From: Hydra vulgaris
Lineage: Eukaryota > Cnidaria > Hydrozoa > Anthoathecata > Hydridae
Assembly (NCBI RefSeq): GCF_038396675.1
Contig: NC_088920.1
Coordinates: 66,201,001-66,265,000, forward strand
DNA: 64,000 bases
Direction of reading: 5' to 3'
The notes beneath the pieces are model-generated. The model saw only the letters and a program-made list of their open reading frames with translations, was not told the origin of the DNA and searched no databases. A program made the position numbers and the translations under genes. Shown here piece after piece: positions 32,031 to 44,599 of this stretch. The stretch's first letter is position 1; every line of letters begins with the position of its first letter.

Positions 32031-34880
32031 TAACCTGACATAGATGAAACAATTGGCCGCAATTCAAACAAAAAAATGCTGCAACAACTTGAATAACTCC
32101 TCAAATTACCCAAATGAGGCTTTAGTAGAAAGCAACAATTGCAACACTAAGGTCAAACTCACCTTTTTTTCACCTACCAGGAAGAGATTGGTACAAGTTT
32201 TAATAAACTAATGTTATCAGTTACAATTTGAGCATTATAGCCGCTAGCAACATTTCATAACACAAATGTAGAAAATCAATGAAATTAGCTTCTCTGGAAA
32301 GTGATCATGGCAAGCAAAACATAGTTTGAAAGGCACTGTGATAAACAACCATTGAACTGGTAGCAATTAAAAAATCAATTATACAGTTGGAAATTGCATT
32401 AATGCTGCTAGTAATCATTTTGTGTCAATTTTTTATTTTACACATTGTTTTTAAAAAAATTAAAAAAATCTTAATTGGTCTAGACAATGCTGTACACTAC
32501 AGTGGAGTGAAAATAACCTTTTTCAAAAATAAAACTATTCTCCTTGATTTCTATAAAAGATTTTTATAATATCCTAAAAGGCCCTACTAAAATAAAAAGC
32601 TGTAGGTCCATGCAGGATTCCTACATAGCCTCATAGGCTAGCACACCACTGTTTAAATGAATTTTTGAAATGGCAGAATTGTACATCCAGTAAGTCACTG
32701 CATGAACTATTTATCTTCCATCCATCCAGATGAAGAAGTAGCAAGTACAGTAGGGTGGAGTGAAAAAATTTTTTTTAGAAATTTGTTATTCTCCGTGATT
32801 ACTATATTAGTTATAAGAAAACTAAAAATATGAGACCAAGGTAAGCAAAATTGGAAACATAACTTGCTTTTAACAATTGTAATAAAATAAAGTAATTGCG
32901 TCAAAGGTTGAATTAAGCATTACAACAGTCTCATGGGTATTTGCAATCTTAAAATTATTTAATTAAAAGATCGCGATCTCTGATTTATAAGTGATAAAAA
33001 ACTATTTCTTTAAAGTTTATTTATTTTTTCAAGTAAATTATTAACCCAAAAAACTATTTAGTTTAAATTTTTTATTCTCAATCAAGTTTATTAATTTCAT
33101 TGATAACTTGATCATTTAATTTCTATGTAACCATGGAATTGAAAAAATGCCTTAAGTTAAAATCTTAAGTTTGTTATCTGACCATTTTATGCAGTCGAAT
33201 TATATTCAAAATGATAAAAAATTATTTTAAAAATTTACTTTTTTAAAAAGTTTTACAATTGAATCAATCTTTGGAAAAGGAAAAAAAAAATCTATTCTTA
33301 ATTAATAAAATAAAATTAAGTTATACTTTTTAAATAGATAAAGATACAGGTTCCCCTAACAAAAGAGATTGTCAATAGACTAATTAAAGTTTTTTCTTGT
33401 TAAATCGAAATTCCAAGTTATCATATAAAAAGTTATTTTAAAAAACCTAAATTTCAAAGCATACAAATTATTTTAGACAACAAAAGTAAAAAAAAAAAGA
33501 GTCTGATTTGTTATTATATTTTTAAGCAATATTTTCAATGCTGATAAAAACCAGCTTTTTTTATAAAGCAATGTAACACAAATTAGTTTAAGTTACATAC
33601 ATAAAACATTTATTCATTAGCCTTCAAATCAAGTATAAATGGTAAAATCCAGCATAATAGCCTTTTTCAGAAAAATCTCACACGGGCTTTTTAGTGCCAA
33701 CACATCCCTGCACTTAAAACACCATCATCTCTACCAAAAGAATCTAAAAGTATAACCACCAGCAGCATCAGTAACTACACCCGTGTAATTGCTGCCTTCG
33801 GAATCTAAATAATATCAAGCATCAGGATATGCCGTTTACCATCTACGCCAAACTCAACTCTGGCTATTCAAAAGGAAATTGAAATAAAATGCAATCAGCT
33901 TAATTGTTTACTGCAGCTTTGCAACTAATGTTTCACCTACAACATGTTAACACTAAAAAACTGAAAAATCCTGACATGCCAAAATTCAAGTGGAGTGTCT
34001 ATAGCTTAAAAATATTTAAGAGATTAAAAGATGTACAGAAAAAAAAGTAAAGCGAGCTACAAAACAACAACGATAAACAGCAAATAAAGCAAGTAACAAC
34101 TCCAACAACAACAACAACAACAGCAACAACAGCAGGTAAACAAATCAGGTGTAAAAAGTGCTGAAAAGTTTTTTAAGTTTTTAAGACTTCGTCTCTAGCT
34201 GTCTTGAAGGGTTTGCTTATCTAGGGAAAATGCAAGAAGTTTACTCTGACTTTAGTAAATGCTAAAGATGGATATCAATAAAAATACTCTTATCTTTGCA
34301 AATATTGCTTGCATCCAGATATTAAATTGTAGAAGAACTTTCAGGCAAAGATTTTAGGGGTAAGCAGAAAACTTCTAATAACAAGTCCTGCACCCACTCT
34401 TTATCTAATAGACATAAATGCAAACCTGTACTATATTGTATTTACTCATCAGTTTTGCTTGTGCCTTCTTGGTAGTTCATATGCAACTCTTTATGTAAAC
34501 CTAATAATAAAAGTGCAGCTCTAAAATGTAAACCTAATAATAAAAGTGCAGCTCTAAAACTCGATTTTATGGTTTTAATGCCGGCTTTAGGTGTGTATTG
34601 TTAAGGTCATGTAAAATACCTTTGTTCCCTCTATGAGTTGATGAGCAGAAATAAGGCAAACTCATTGTTTACTGCCTAAAGTGTCATATTTATCTATGGC
34701 TGAGTAAAGTTCTCTGAAACATCTTCACTTCATACAAGGCTGCAAGCAACCACAATTAGATTTGGAAGTTACTGGAATTGAAAAGATAAAGTTTATAGAG
34801 CAAAATAACGATTAACATACAACTTAAAAGATTGTAAATTGTATAAAAGATGAGACTTAATTGAAAGACAAGTAACACGA
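32031..34880. other. intronic non-coding stretch
   Basis: No gene seen. Two direct copies of a motif with gtggagtgaaaa...tattctcc-tgatt lie at 32500-32575 and 32755-32815. A (CAA)n stretch is at 34095-34135. The 33-bp tandem duplication at 34493-34558 is listed separately. Some words at 34555-34620 match the presumed LINE leader at 31650-31700. Confidence 0.45.
34493..34558. repeat. 33-bp tandem duplication
   Basis: The unit atgtaaacctaataataaaa…ctctaaa occurs twice back to back (34493-34525, 34526-34558) with no mismatch I can see. Confidence 0.9.
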
Positions 34881-34889
34881 GAATGAATT

Positions 34890-35180
34890 TTAGTGGATGG
34901 CACAAGAGACACTAGCTCTTTAGAGCAGTGCCCATTATAGTATTTACAGAAAAGAGAAGCAACATTATGGCAATGTGATAATGGTTGGATGTTGGCTGCA
35001 AGAGCAGGTCCAACTATCTTTAGAATGGATTTAGCACCTTGCCTAAAAGAAAAAGGGTATTGTTAGAAGATCTGTCCCAGATATGGCAACAGTACTCCAT
35101 ACAAAGACGGATTTGAGGTTTATAAAGATCTGAAAAGAATCCTGAGTAAGAAAGTGGCAAGCACGATAAATTCACCTGGT
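34890..35180 (-). pseudogene. LINE C-terminal relic, minus strand
   Basis: The DNA matches 30250-30480 of the better preserved LINE in the same orientation. Shared words are ggcaatgtgataatggttgga and tggcaacagtactccatacaa-type, followed by ggatttgagg. It encodes the region from the reverse-transcriptase C-terminus to the stop. No frame is open. Confidence 0.7.
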
Positions 35181-35199
35181 TGTTGTAAAATCTGGAATA

Positions 35200-35360
35200 A
35201 ATACTCAGAATATTTATGCGCTTTTATTTAACCCCTTTTCATTCAATCACTTTTTTTTTTGTTCCTTATTGTTCCCTTCTTTTTAAAACAGTAATCTTCT
35301 TGATGTTATTTCAAATCAAATTGACCAATTCTCACTTGACATTAGCAAAAACACTGTTTA
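35200..35360 (+). pseudogene. LINE endonuclease scrap, plus strand
   Basis: Plus-strand sequence tcattcaatcac…tgttccttattg…gatgttatttcaaatcaaat matches, in reverse, the endonuclease coding segment near 31040-30950. It lies head to head with the minus-strand C-terminal relic at 34890-35180. This is a local inversion or two independent insertions. Confidence 0.55.
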
Positions 35361-36649
35361 AGTTAGCACAATGCCTAAGCATCATATCTGAAACATCAAA
35401 AAACACTGCCTACACTACTGGTCAAAAGGGAAATTTTACAAAAGTTAATTTGTTTGTTCCAATGGCTTTTACTATTTCATAAACTAATTCTCTTAGTAAA
35501 GCTTTAGTGCAAGTAATATCTAATATTAAAAAAAGTTTTTATCAAAAACCAATTTATTATTGACAAAGCAGTTTATTATTGACAAAGCAATTACTGACAA
35601 AATGTTATTTTTTTATCAGTCATTTGAGACAAAGCTATAGGAAAGACAAATCTAAATACCTACAAACATTTGACTTTTATAATCAATTGCTAAGAAAGAT
35701 TAAAAAAGAAGTTCTTAATATTACAGAAAAATAAATTGATAATCTCAAAAAACTTGCTCTAAAAATTTATATTAGGTACAATACCTAACACAGTAAATTT
35801 TTTAATTAGGATTTTTATATATAAAATTTGATAAATTTCTCTTATAAATATTTTAAGAATTTAATTAATTTCAAACTGCAGAAAAAAAAGATAGCTATTA
35901 AAAGATTTTTTTTTTCAGGTTTATGTTTTTATGTGAATTTTGATCAGCACAAAATTCATAAACCATGACTAGTTTAAGTGTTTAAAATTATGACTTTATT
36001 TTTTTAGTTATTGTGGCAAAATAACTAAAAAAATAAAGAAAAACTAAAACAAGGAAAATGAGTAGAAACTATATGAATTTGAGAAAAACAAAGAAGAAAG
36101 GTAACTAAAAAACATGGTGCAATATAAAAATAAACAAATAAAGGTTTTAAGAGTAAATAAGTACAATAAAACAACTGGAATGCAAAAAAATAAAAGGAAT
36201 GTAAAAGATTTATTAACTTAACAGAAAATTTAGTATGATATAAATGTGATTAAATTTTGGTAGGTGGAACAAGAGGTAATAGCTCATTTGAGCAGTAAGT
36301 TTGTTAATTAATAACAATACATTTTTTTATTTAATAACATAGTTAACACAAAAACCAAACTATGCTATTTAATAATCTAGTTATCACTAAAAACTTACTA
36401 GTATTTAATAACAAATTTAATAAATAAAAAAGTGTTGCACATTTACACTGCACCAAAGTTAAAGTAAATAAACTAAAAAATAATGATTTTTATTTAAAAG
36501 ATTAAAAATGAACTTATTATCGGAAGCATATTTTTAGATTGAATAATTTCAAAAAAAAAAAAAAAAAAATGATAAACTTTGATATATTATAAAACTATTT
36601 AACGCATTCTAATCATCTAATTAAAAACTAAATTGAAATAACATAATAC
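35361..36649. other. intronic non-coding stretch near ALG10 exon 1
   Basis: No gene. A short LINE-like scrap (gtaggtggaacaagaggtaat, 36262-36295) resembles 34893-34930. A poly(A) run of about 20 lies at 36550-36569. Confidence 0.45.
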
Positions 36650-37084
36650 CTCCATAGCATTATTAGAACTAGATTTCTTATCATCAGAAGCCATTTTATT
36701 TTTGTCTGTTCTAGGTGGAGCACTCATATTTGATACATTTAGTACTAAAATTATTTCTTTTAAAACAAAAAAGCAACACAATGCAAATATAATGTTGGTG
36801 AATCTTAACCATTGAACATTGCAAAGTTCTACCAGAGAATTATTAGATAAAAAAGCAATTATCGACAAAATTGTTTGGCTTGTTATGTATAATCCAGGTA
36901 AGGTTGTAATTTTATTGTCCCAGTGTGTAAAATTACCATGACAAAAATTACCAGCTTGAGGTATGTGAAAAATTTCGTCCATGTAGGGATTCGGTTCATT
37001 TTTGTTTACTGCGATAAAAATTAAAGCTGTAGGCACAGAAAATATCAATGAAATAACGCCACGCTTGAATAACAATTCTTCCAT
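36650..37084 (-). CDS. alg10: ALG10 exon 1: residues 1-145
   Basis: The ATG at 37084 opens MEELLFKRGVISLIF, a first membrane segment. The ALG10 luminal signature follows: NPYMDEIFHIPQAGNFC and WDNKITTLPGLYITS (about residues 32-70). The acidic DE and the His of DEIFH are the residues usually conserved and thought to act in catalysis. Two more hydrophobic stretches follow (TILSIIAFLS, FTNIIFALCCFFVL). The hydrophilic end, with PPRTDKNKMASDDKKSSSNN, is a loop before the splice donor GAG|GTATTATG. The exon is 435 bp, exactly 145 codons, phase 0. The frame runs about ten codons into the intron before a stop, which confirms the donor is needed. Confidence 0.92.
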
Positions 37085-37164
37085 TTTTCACTTTAGATAA
37101 ATGGAAATGAGTGCAAATAACAAAACGAAGTCATTGGTCCGACAAGTTCGGATTTAATATGATA

Positions 37165-37282
37165 TTGAGTGTTCGGATTTAGATCGAGCGGATTTTATAC
37201 GATCGAGCGGAGATCGAGCGGAGATCGAGCGGAGATCGAGAGTGGAGATCAAGCAGATTTTATAGGATCGAGCGGAGAGCGG
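37165..37282. repeat. GATCGAGCGGA short tandem repeats upstream of ALG10
   Basis: The 11-bp word gatcgagcgga occurs about six times between 37173 and 37276, some in tandem (37201-37240) and some spaced by ttttata. It lies 80-190 bp upstream of the ALG10 start codon, so it is in or near the promoter, and it is unusually G+C-rich for this window. Function unknown. Confidence 0.85.
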
Positions 37283-37601
37283 ATTTGGTATATGAGGGGC
37301 TCATCTGCAAATCGCGCTAGGTCACAAAAATAAAAAAATTGAGTAAATTACATTTCTACATTCTAGATACTGAAATCTATACTCATTTAAAAATTATCTA
37401 AAATCTAATAAGAGACTCTAGGTCCTATAAATATTTAGGGAAAATATCACAACACTTAGTCAAACAGGGTTACAGTTTCCAAACGTACTAAGTCCGCAGC
37501 GAATCAAATGACGTTATGATTTTTTAGCAACCAATAAAAGGAGTGCTTATTTTAAAATTAGCGTACTTTTTGTTGGCGCTTCAAGTTTTATCTAATAGTT
37601 A

Positions 37602-39097
37602 CAGTGGTGGCCAAATTATTAGACTAGGCAACAAAACCGAGATTATTTTCAAATGTACCTTGGCACAAATTAGTTATTAAATTAATGTTTATATAGTTAC
37701 TGCATGTATAGCCCAATAATGCTAAAGTGATAATAAGTGCAATTTGTTTTTATTTTCGCTCAAGATCCATTTTATTGAAAATTTTAACTGTAAATTGAAT
37801 ATTAAAATTTGGTCACCTGCTATCTGTTAGAGATCAGTATTTTCTTATTTGTTTGATGTTTATGAGCAGAAATTAAAGGAAAATTTACATTAATAAGAGT
37901 TGCTTGACATTACATTAAGGTCAATCTTTTATTTATTTTTATTTTCTACATTAAAAATGAAGAAACATGTTTAATTAATAAAGCATTTTATCTCCTTTTA
38001 ATAGATAGGAAAAGCTGCTGACTTGTCACCGACAAAATTGGCCAGAGTTAAGGTTTATCTACGAGAGACATCACTCACGCAAAAGGAGATTGCTAAAAAT
38101 GTTGAAATAAGTCAGAAATCGGAATCGAGAATGAAGAAGAAGATGCAGACTGGTGATAAATTACGAGGCAACCGTGTTGGGAATTGTGGCAGAAAAAAAC
38201 AGGCACCTCATGAAATGCTGTATAAGAAACCGTAGGAGACCCGGTGAAGAATTTCATCCTGGCTGTGTTGCAGAGACAGTAAAGCACCCAACGTATGTCA
38301 TGGTCTAGTTAGTTATCTCTATTCATTGGCCTGGACGACTGTATATTGTTGAAGGCGCCATGAATCAAGTTCAATACAAGAAGGTGCTTGAGACACAACT
38401 GCTGTCTTAACTTGGCAAATGGTGTCGACGGAGACCGTTCACTTTTATGCAAGATGGAGCACCTTGTCACACCACGAAGACAGTCAAGAAATACTTAGCT
38501 GACAACCACATTCAGAGTCTGCCGTGGCCAGGTAATTCACCTGACATGAACCTCATTGAGAACCTGTGGGAGATTGTCAAAAGAAGAGTAGGAGGAGTGA
38601 AACCAAAAAACAAGATGGAACTGACTGAGGCTTTGATCAATGTCTGGCATCATGACGACGAAATCCGTAAGCTTTGCCCAAAACTTATTCATGGGATGTC
38701 TTCAAGGGTGGACCCTTGAAGGCATCTACTTAAAAGTAAGGGAAACCATACAAAATATTAACTGACATGTTTCAACAATTCGAACTTTCATTGCCATTGT
38801 AATTTATTTCATTTCCTATTGTTACTTTTTGCATTTTTATTAAAATTTTAACTTATTCTTATTAATGCGAATTTTAAGTCATTTTAGCATTTGAATATCA
38901 AGTCCAAATTTTGCATTGTATTTAATTGCTTTTATACGTAAACGGTTCAATTTTGTGCTTTTTTACAATAAAATATTGCGCTTCTAAACTTTTCTAATTT
39001 TTCAGAATGTTTTGAAGTAAAAATGTTGCATTACATATGAATAAATTTCACAAACGCATCAAAAATTGCTTTTAGCCTAATAATTTGGCCACCATTG
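37602..39097 (+). mobile_element. Tc1-type DNA transposon, complete ends, dead transposase
   Basis: The ends are inverted repeats: left cagtggtggccaaattatta, right (reverse complement) caatggtggccaaattatta, matching over about 25 bp with few mismatches. TA dinucleotides flank both ends (37600-37601 and 39098-39099), the standard Tc1/mariner target duplication. It is inserted 13 bp upstream of the ATG of the gene at 39112. Length is 1496 bp. Confidence 0.9.
38023..38719 (+). pseudogene. Tc1 transposase, DD34E, deleted and broken
   Basis: The N-terminal helix-turn-helix part (38023-38235: LARVKVYLRETSLTQKEIAK) reaches a stop after LYKKP. The catalytic part resumes with RRRPGEEFHPGC and, after IVEGAMNQVQYKKVLETQLL with an in-frame TAA near 38408, continues at 38447-38719. 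There MQDGAPCHTTKTV carries the second catalytic Asp and SPDMNLIENLWE the Glu, with 34 residues between them. The segment containing the first Asp is deleted around 38210-38240. Not active. Confidence 0.85.
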
Positions 39098-39308
39098 TAC
39101 ATTTAAAAAAAATGACTGAAATTACTCAAGGTTTTATAGCTGTTGGAGAAAAAGCAAGCCACCGTGTTACTAAGGATAACGCAAGGAAAAGAAAACAAGT
39201 TGAAAGGCAAGTAGTATTTTCATATTGTGAATATTAAAAGTTTTATATAAAAAGAACCATACAAATTTATCTTATATATATATACAAGATAAATTTTTAT
39301 CATTCGGT

Positions 39309-39790
<482 letters not shown>

Positions 39791-40554
39791 AGGGAGAGTC
39801 ATTATAGCAGAAAGAAATCTATAGAACTTTATGTACCATTAGAGCTTAAAAGTATTAAAGCAGTATGGAAAATGTATGCAAAAAAAAAACCCAATCTACC
39901 AGAGACATGAGTTTTCTTAAAATTTTATAATCAACTTTAATTAAGGGTTTGGTTCTTCTAAATCAGATGCATGTTCATTTTGTGAATTTGAAACCAAATA
40001 AAGATTGAAAATAATTTAGAAAGGAAGAACAGTTTAACTACTGATTTAGTTATTTATAAGTGTAGAGTAAATGCATTCTATGATCTTTTAAAGGAGCAGA
40101 GAGATGGTTTAAAAATTATTTGCTTTGACCATCAACAAAACCAAGTCATTCCTAAAGTTCCAGATCAGCAAGCTTGTTACAGTAGACAACTTTACATATA
40201 CAACTTTTGTGTTGTAGAAAACAAGAATAACGGATCATTAAATCAAGATAATGTCACTATCTATACTTGGAATGAGAATGATTTCAAAAAGAGTAGTTCT
40301 TCCTGTTCCAGTGCAGTATTTGACAAGCTCTGCAATACAAACATGGATATTTCCCAGAAGAGTACTATAATGTTTACAGTACACAGGGAAAAGTGAAAAT
40401 TGCAGAAAGAGACTGGAGTGTGTTAGATTTTAAGTCAATATCTCTTAGAGTTTCTAAAAAACCATTGCCAATCAAAATTCAGGAAAATAAATGCTTTTTT
40501 ATCACAAGAGGATCACTTAAAAATATTAAAGTCCAAGGAGAACTATATTTTAAA

Positions 40555-40595
40555 CTTTGTTATAATCTGAGAACAGTTCTCAGATTATAACAAAG
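40555..40595. repeat. 41-bp palindrome inside the unnamed gene
   Basis: Arms 40555-40574 (ctttgttataatctgagaac) and 40576-40595 are perfect reverse complements around a single A. The left arm is coding (KLCYNLRT), so the right arm probably arose as an inverted duplication that ended the frame. Confidence 0.93.
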
Positions 40596-41948
40596 AGAGA
40601 GAGCGTGACTGTTTTACTTGTCCATCTCAGATTCAGAAAGGAGTCCCTGTTTCAGATGCTAAAAAGAAAGATATCAAAATTTTAATTCTTGTGCATGTAG
40701 GAGTGAACTGGTAGCAGGATAAGCGTTTTAATTTTTTAAAAAGTATTGTTAATGATTCTTTAATAGAAGACGCCTAGAAGATGAGAAAGATACTATATGC
40801 AGTTGTCTTGCTGAAGATGCTGTAAGCAGACATGTTTAACTTTTTGTAGTATTTCAAATTTTGTTTTGTTGTTGATCAGTTTCTTTACAAAAAACTAACA
40901 ATATTTTGTTTTTCCCTTTGATTTATACTTCCTTTTCCGTTACTTTATTTATAGTATGATAATAAAAAACCTATAATTCACGCAAGCTAAATAAATCAAA
41001 ATATTTCAATGTTTTTTAATAAACTAACAAGCCATGTGAATTTAACCAAACATTTTCAATATAATCAATCATAAGTCCAACTGACATTATCAAAATAAGC
41101 CAAATTAATATTTCAAACAGGTTTATTTCGAGATCCTGTAAAGTTGCATTTTTTTTTATGCACGTGATATTATGGCGTCCATTTAATGATGCAAATTTAA
41201 CAAACATAATTTTTTTTGGAGCGCTAATTAGGCGTGGGCCAGTTTTACTTCAATTTCTCAAAATCAGTTTACTCGGACTTAAAGTGTTTTGCAGATGGGC
41301 TCCTCATATATAGTGTATAGACACGTGACTTTGAAAATCTTGCTATTATGAGAGGATAAAAATGTAGACAAACTGTTTGCGATATTCATTTTAAAGTGAT
41401 TTGTAATTGTTTTAATTTCAAAATTTTGGTTTCAGCGTGGCTTAATAATCAACTTTTCATTAGTATAAACCTTTTTTTAATTTAAATAAAATAAATATCA
41501 AGTTTAACAACTTAAATATCTACTGTGAAGAAATGTCTTATAACAAAACACTTGATCTGCCTTCAAAAACAGAAATAATAAAAAAATTCTACTTATAAAT
41601 AGTAAAGATCCTTACTCAATACCAGACAGCGAATTCAAAAACAGTGAAGAAACTTTTCCAGCTGTAACTTACGCTGATGTAGTAAATTATCTTTTATTTC
41701 ACCAAGTTCTTGTATAGCTGAGGATATGAAGGACTATAAAAGCATATAATCAAGTGTTAGAAAGATGGGTTTGGAATGTGGGAGTTAATAGCATAGGAAG
41801 TTTGAGAATTGTAACGGGTGATGCAGAAGTTATCGGACAAATCCTAATTTCATTATTTGAGCATAATAATTAGTTTTTGTGCTTTTATGCGTAGGCATAA
41901 ACGTTCTATAAAATATAAAATTTATTATTTGAAACACAATTATTTAAA

Positions 41949-43021
41949 ATGAGGTTAAATGCAGCTGAACGAGAGTCTTTTCGAAAGCGACTAAAAATGT
42001 TTTTTGTAAATAAACCTAATATATAAAAAAATGAAATCGTAAATCATTTTGAAAAGGAAGGATTTGCTCGAAGTACAATATATGATAACCTAAAAAGACT
42101 TGAAACTGTTCAATCGTTTTCTAATAGAAACCATCCTGGTCGTCCGACATCCTGGACTTGAAAAAAGAAAGCCGAATTAATGAGACTTGTCAACAATCGT
42201 AAAGGGGTCAGTCGGAGAAAAATAGGTATTAAATTCGGTGTAAATCAATCGACAATTGGTCGTCAGTTAAAAAAAATGAATAATAAATATAGAAATAAAT
42301 ATAGAAAACGTGAAAAGACTCCAAAATAAACTATAGAACAGCAAATAAAGGCAAAGAAAAGAAGCAGGAAACTAGTTAACCAACTCTATAACACAAAATC
42401 GCTTCTAGTCATCGATGACGAAAAATACTTTTGTTTTGCAGGGGACAACATGCCTAGAAATTTTGGATACTACACAAACAACAAAAAGACATGCCCAGAA
42501 AGTGTTCGTTTTATAGGAAAAGTGAAATTTTCAAAAAAATTATTAATGTGGATAGCCATATCTGATCGTGGTAAGTCCGAGCCATTGTTTCGCACTTCCA
42601 AGGCTGTAGCGATCAATTCATCAAACTATATTAATGAATGTTTAGAAAAACGACTTCTTTCATTTATTCACAAGTATCATGGAGACTTTAACTATTTATT
42701 TTGACCAGATTTAGCAAGTTCTCAGATTTAGCAAGTTCTAAAGATTCTCTAAATTGGATGAACCAATATGTCTATTACGTTTATAAAGAATCCCATCCTC
42801 CAAATGTGCTTCAAGCACGACCAATTAAAAATTTTTGGGGACATTTGGCACAGAAGGTTTACGAGGGAGATTGGCAAGCTTCAACAGAGCAAGTTTTGAT
42901 TGATCGCATTAAACTAAAACTACAAGAAATTGATTTAAACTTTTTACAGTCGCATATGAAAGGCGTCAGAGCAAAATTGAGATCAATTGCAGATGGTGGT
43001 GTTTTTTCATATAAAAAATAA
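41949..43021 (+). pseudogene. mariner-family transposase, nearly full length, dead
   Basis: One frame runs from ATG 41949. It has paired helix-turn-helix regions (FARSTIYDNLKRLE, GVSRRKIGIKFGVNQSTIGR) and a GRPTSW linker. LLVIDDEKYFCFAGDN carries the first catalytic Asp. The second Asp lies in the PDLASS block just after a TGA that replaces the usual Trp codon at 42702-42704. A 17-bp tandem duplication (42706-42739) then shifts the frame. In the third motif (RPIKNFWG, about 42822-42845) Lys replaces the catalytic Glu. Three earlier stops (at NI*, WT*, PK*) complete the damage. The end reads DGGVFSYKK and a stop. Confidence 0.9.
42706..42739 (+). repeat. 17-bp tandem duplication in the mariner transposase
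   Basis: The unit cagatttagcaagttct occurs at 42706-42722 and 42723-42739. It duplicates the PDLASS codons around the second catalytic Asp and causes a frameshift. Confidence 0.97.
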
Positions 43022-43391
43022 TATATTTTTATTAAAAGATAAATGCTTTGTTTAAAAAAGATATAATAGTAGTTTGTTTTTTTATTTATAAATAAGTTAT
43101 TGACGTTTTTATTTTGTCCGATAACTTCCGCATCACCCGTTAATGCGAAAGGTAAGAAACAAAATATTGATAAAGTATGTACATATAATTTTATATTTTT
43201 TTAATGTTTATATCTATTTATTACTTTATAATTTGTATTTTAAGGTGTTTCATTCACAACGCCTTAACGAGGCCCCACTTAGTCCATGGATTGTGGCAGA
43301 ACGTAGTGGCAAAATTGTATGTGCACACTGTAATTGCATAGCAGGTCTTGCTGAACACATATTGCTGCATTTCTATTTTGGATCGACATAA

Positions 43392-44599
43392 TCGTCAAAA
43401 TGCGAGATCCTAAAACAGTAACTGATATCTAGAACAACATTTAAAACAATAACAAACAAAAAAGATATATGTACTTTTTAAAGTAAAACAAAATGAAATT
43501 TGATTTATCAGTTCCCTTAATAACTCATTAACGAAAGTATACCTTTGTCAAATTTACTTTTATTATCAATAACTTGAGGAATTTACATTGCTTTTCTTTT
43601 TTTACGTCGTTTTAATCTGCTTTTAATTCTAAATCATTATTTAGTTTCATTGACATTAAACCTCCTTCTCTACTCATATATAGTGTTGGAACCCAATCTG
43701 CAAAATCTTTTTCAAATAGTTTTGCTGGTTTTCTTAAAATACAAAATGCGTAAATAAATATAACACAACATAAAAGATATTTTATAGTAAAGTTAAACTA
43801 CAACCTATTTTCAAGACTTATATTCACAGTATATACAGTATCTCATCGTTGATAAAGTGTTTTCCACAAACTAGTAAAGTTGAAGCAATTGTTGACAACT
43901 GTTTTTGAGTTTAGTTCTGTTTAATGAAGCTAATCATTTCCTACTACGTTCCTCTGAAAGGGAGCGCGACTCTTCGTCATAAGAATAGTTGCATAACTTT
44001 TACCAGATTATAATAGTGGATTATAAAATAATCTTTCCATACATATTAAATATGTCATACTTTTTGATGAAAAAACTTACATATATTGTAATTAAAAAAT
44101 TATATATTTTTGTTCGGAAAAATGTGTACCAGGCCTTAGTTGCATTGAGATTCTGGCGTTACTAAAAATGATGACGTAAAATGTCTGGTTAGTCTAAGGC
44201 TTGCAAAAGGCCTTAAAATCGCGCAACCGAATGGATTCTGACTAAAATAACAACAACAACAACAACAACAACAACAGCAAAAATTCCGACTAATTTTCTC
44301 TTCAACTAAAAAAAATAAAAATCTTTCTTTATTTTAATTGTAGTTTAAATACTTTTTGTGCAGTACTTTTAGAATCTTACAAATAACTATATTATAGTTA
44401 CTATATAAGTTATATAAAAAAATTAGATGAGATTCTAATATAAATTTTTGAAAGAGAATGATAAAAATAAATTAGATTAATTAAATTGATATATACAAGT
44501 TGTTTTTCAGAATACTGAATTTCTGATTTTATACTGATTTTCAACAACAATCAACAATAACAGCAAAATCTAGTTAAATAAATAAAATAAAATGTAAAA
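43392..44599. other. mostly non-coding, one transposase-like scrap
   Basis: On the minus strand near 43750-43600 broken codons read RKPAKLFEKDFADWVPTLYM, like the N-terminal block (NP-LF-----DW-PSL) of P-element-type families. A (CAA)n stretch lies at 44250-44278. Nothing else recognised. Confidence 0.35.

Larger units (their letters stand above)
41814..43140 (+). mobile_element. mariner-type transposon with intact ends and TA duplication
   Basis: Terminal inverted repeats of 27 bp start acgggtgatgcagaagttat at the left and, reverse-complemented, acgggtgatgcggaagttat at the right, with one mismatch. TA flanks both sides (41812-41813, 43141-43142). Removing the element and one TA joins ...SLRIV to NAK in the surrounding gene without loss, so the insertion site is exact. 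Length is 1327 bp. Confidence 0.95.
41533..43391 (+). pseudogene. SWIM-finger/YqaJ-type family gene relic, interrupted by mariner
   Basis: It starts MSYNKTLDLPSKTEIIKK at 41533. After stops and shifts it reads DPYSIPDSEFKNSEETFPAV and AYNQVLERWVWNVGV...SLRI up to 41811, where the mariner begins. After the mariner the codons NAK lead to a donor (AAAG|GTAAGA, GT at 43152). Past an intron ending TTTTAAG near 43244 comes [19 protein letters not shown], then [12 protein letters not shown] (43246-43391). The CxHCNC...H pattern is a SWIM-type zinc site. In cnidarians it occurs next to a YqaJ-like nuclease domain in a large family, but the nuclease part is not present here. The last SWIM His is out of frame. 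Confidence 0.55.
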
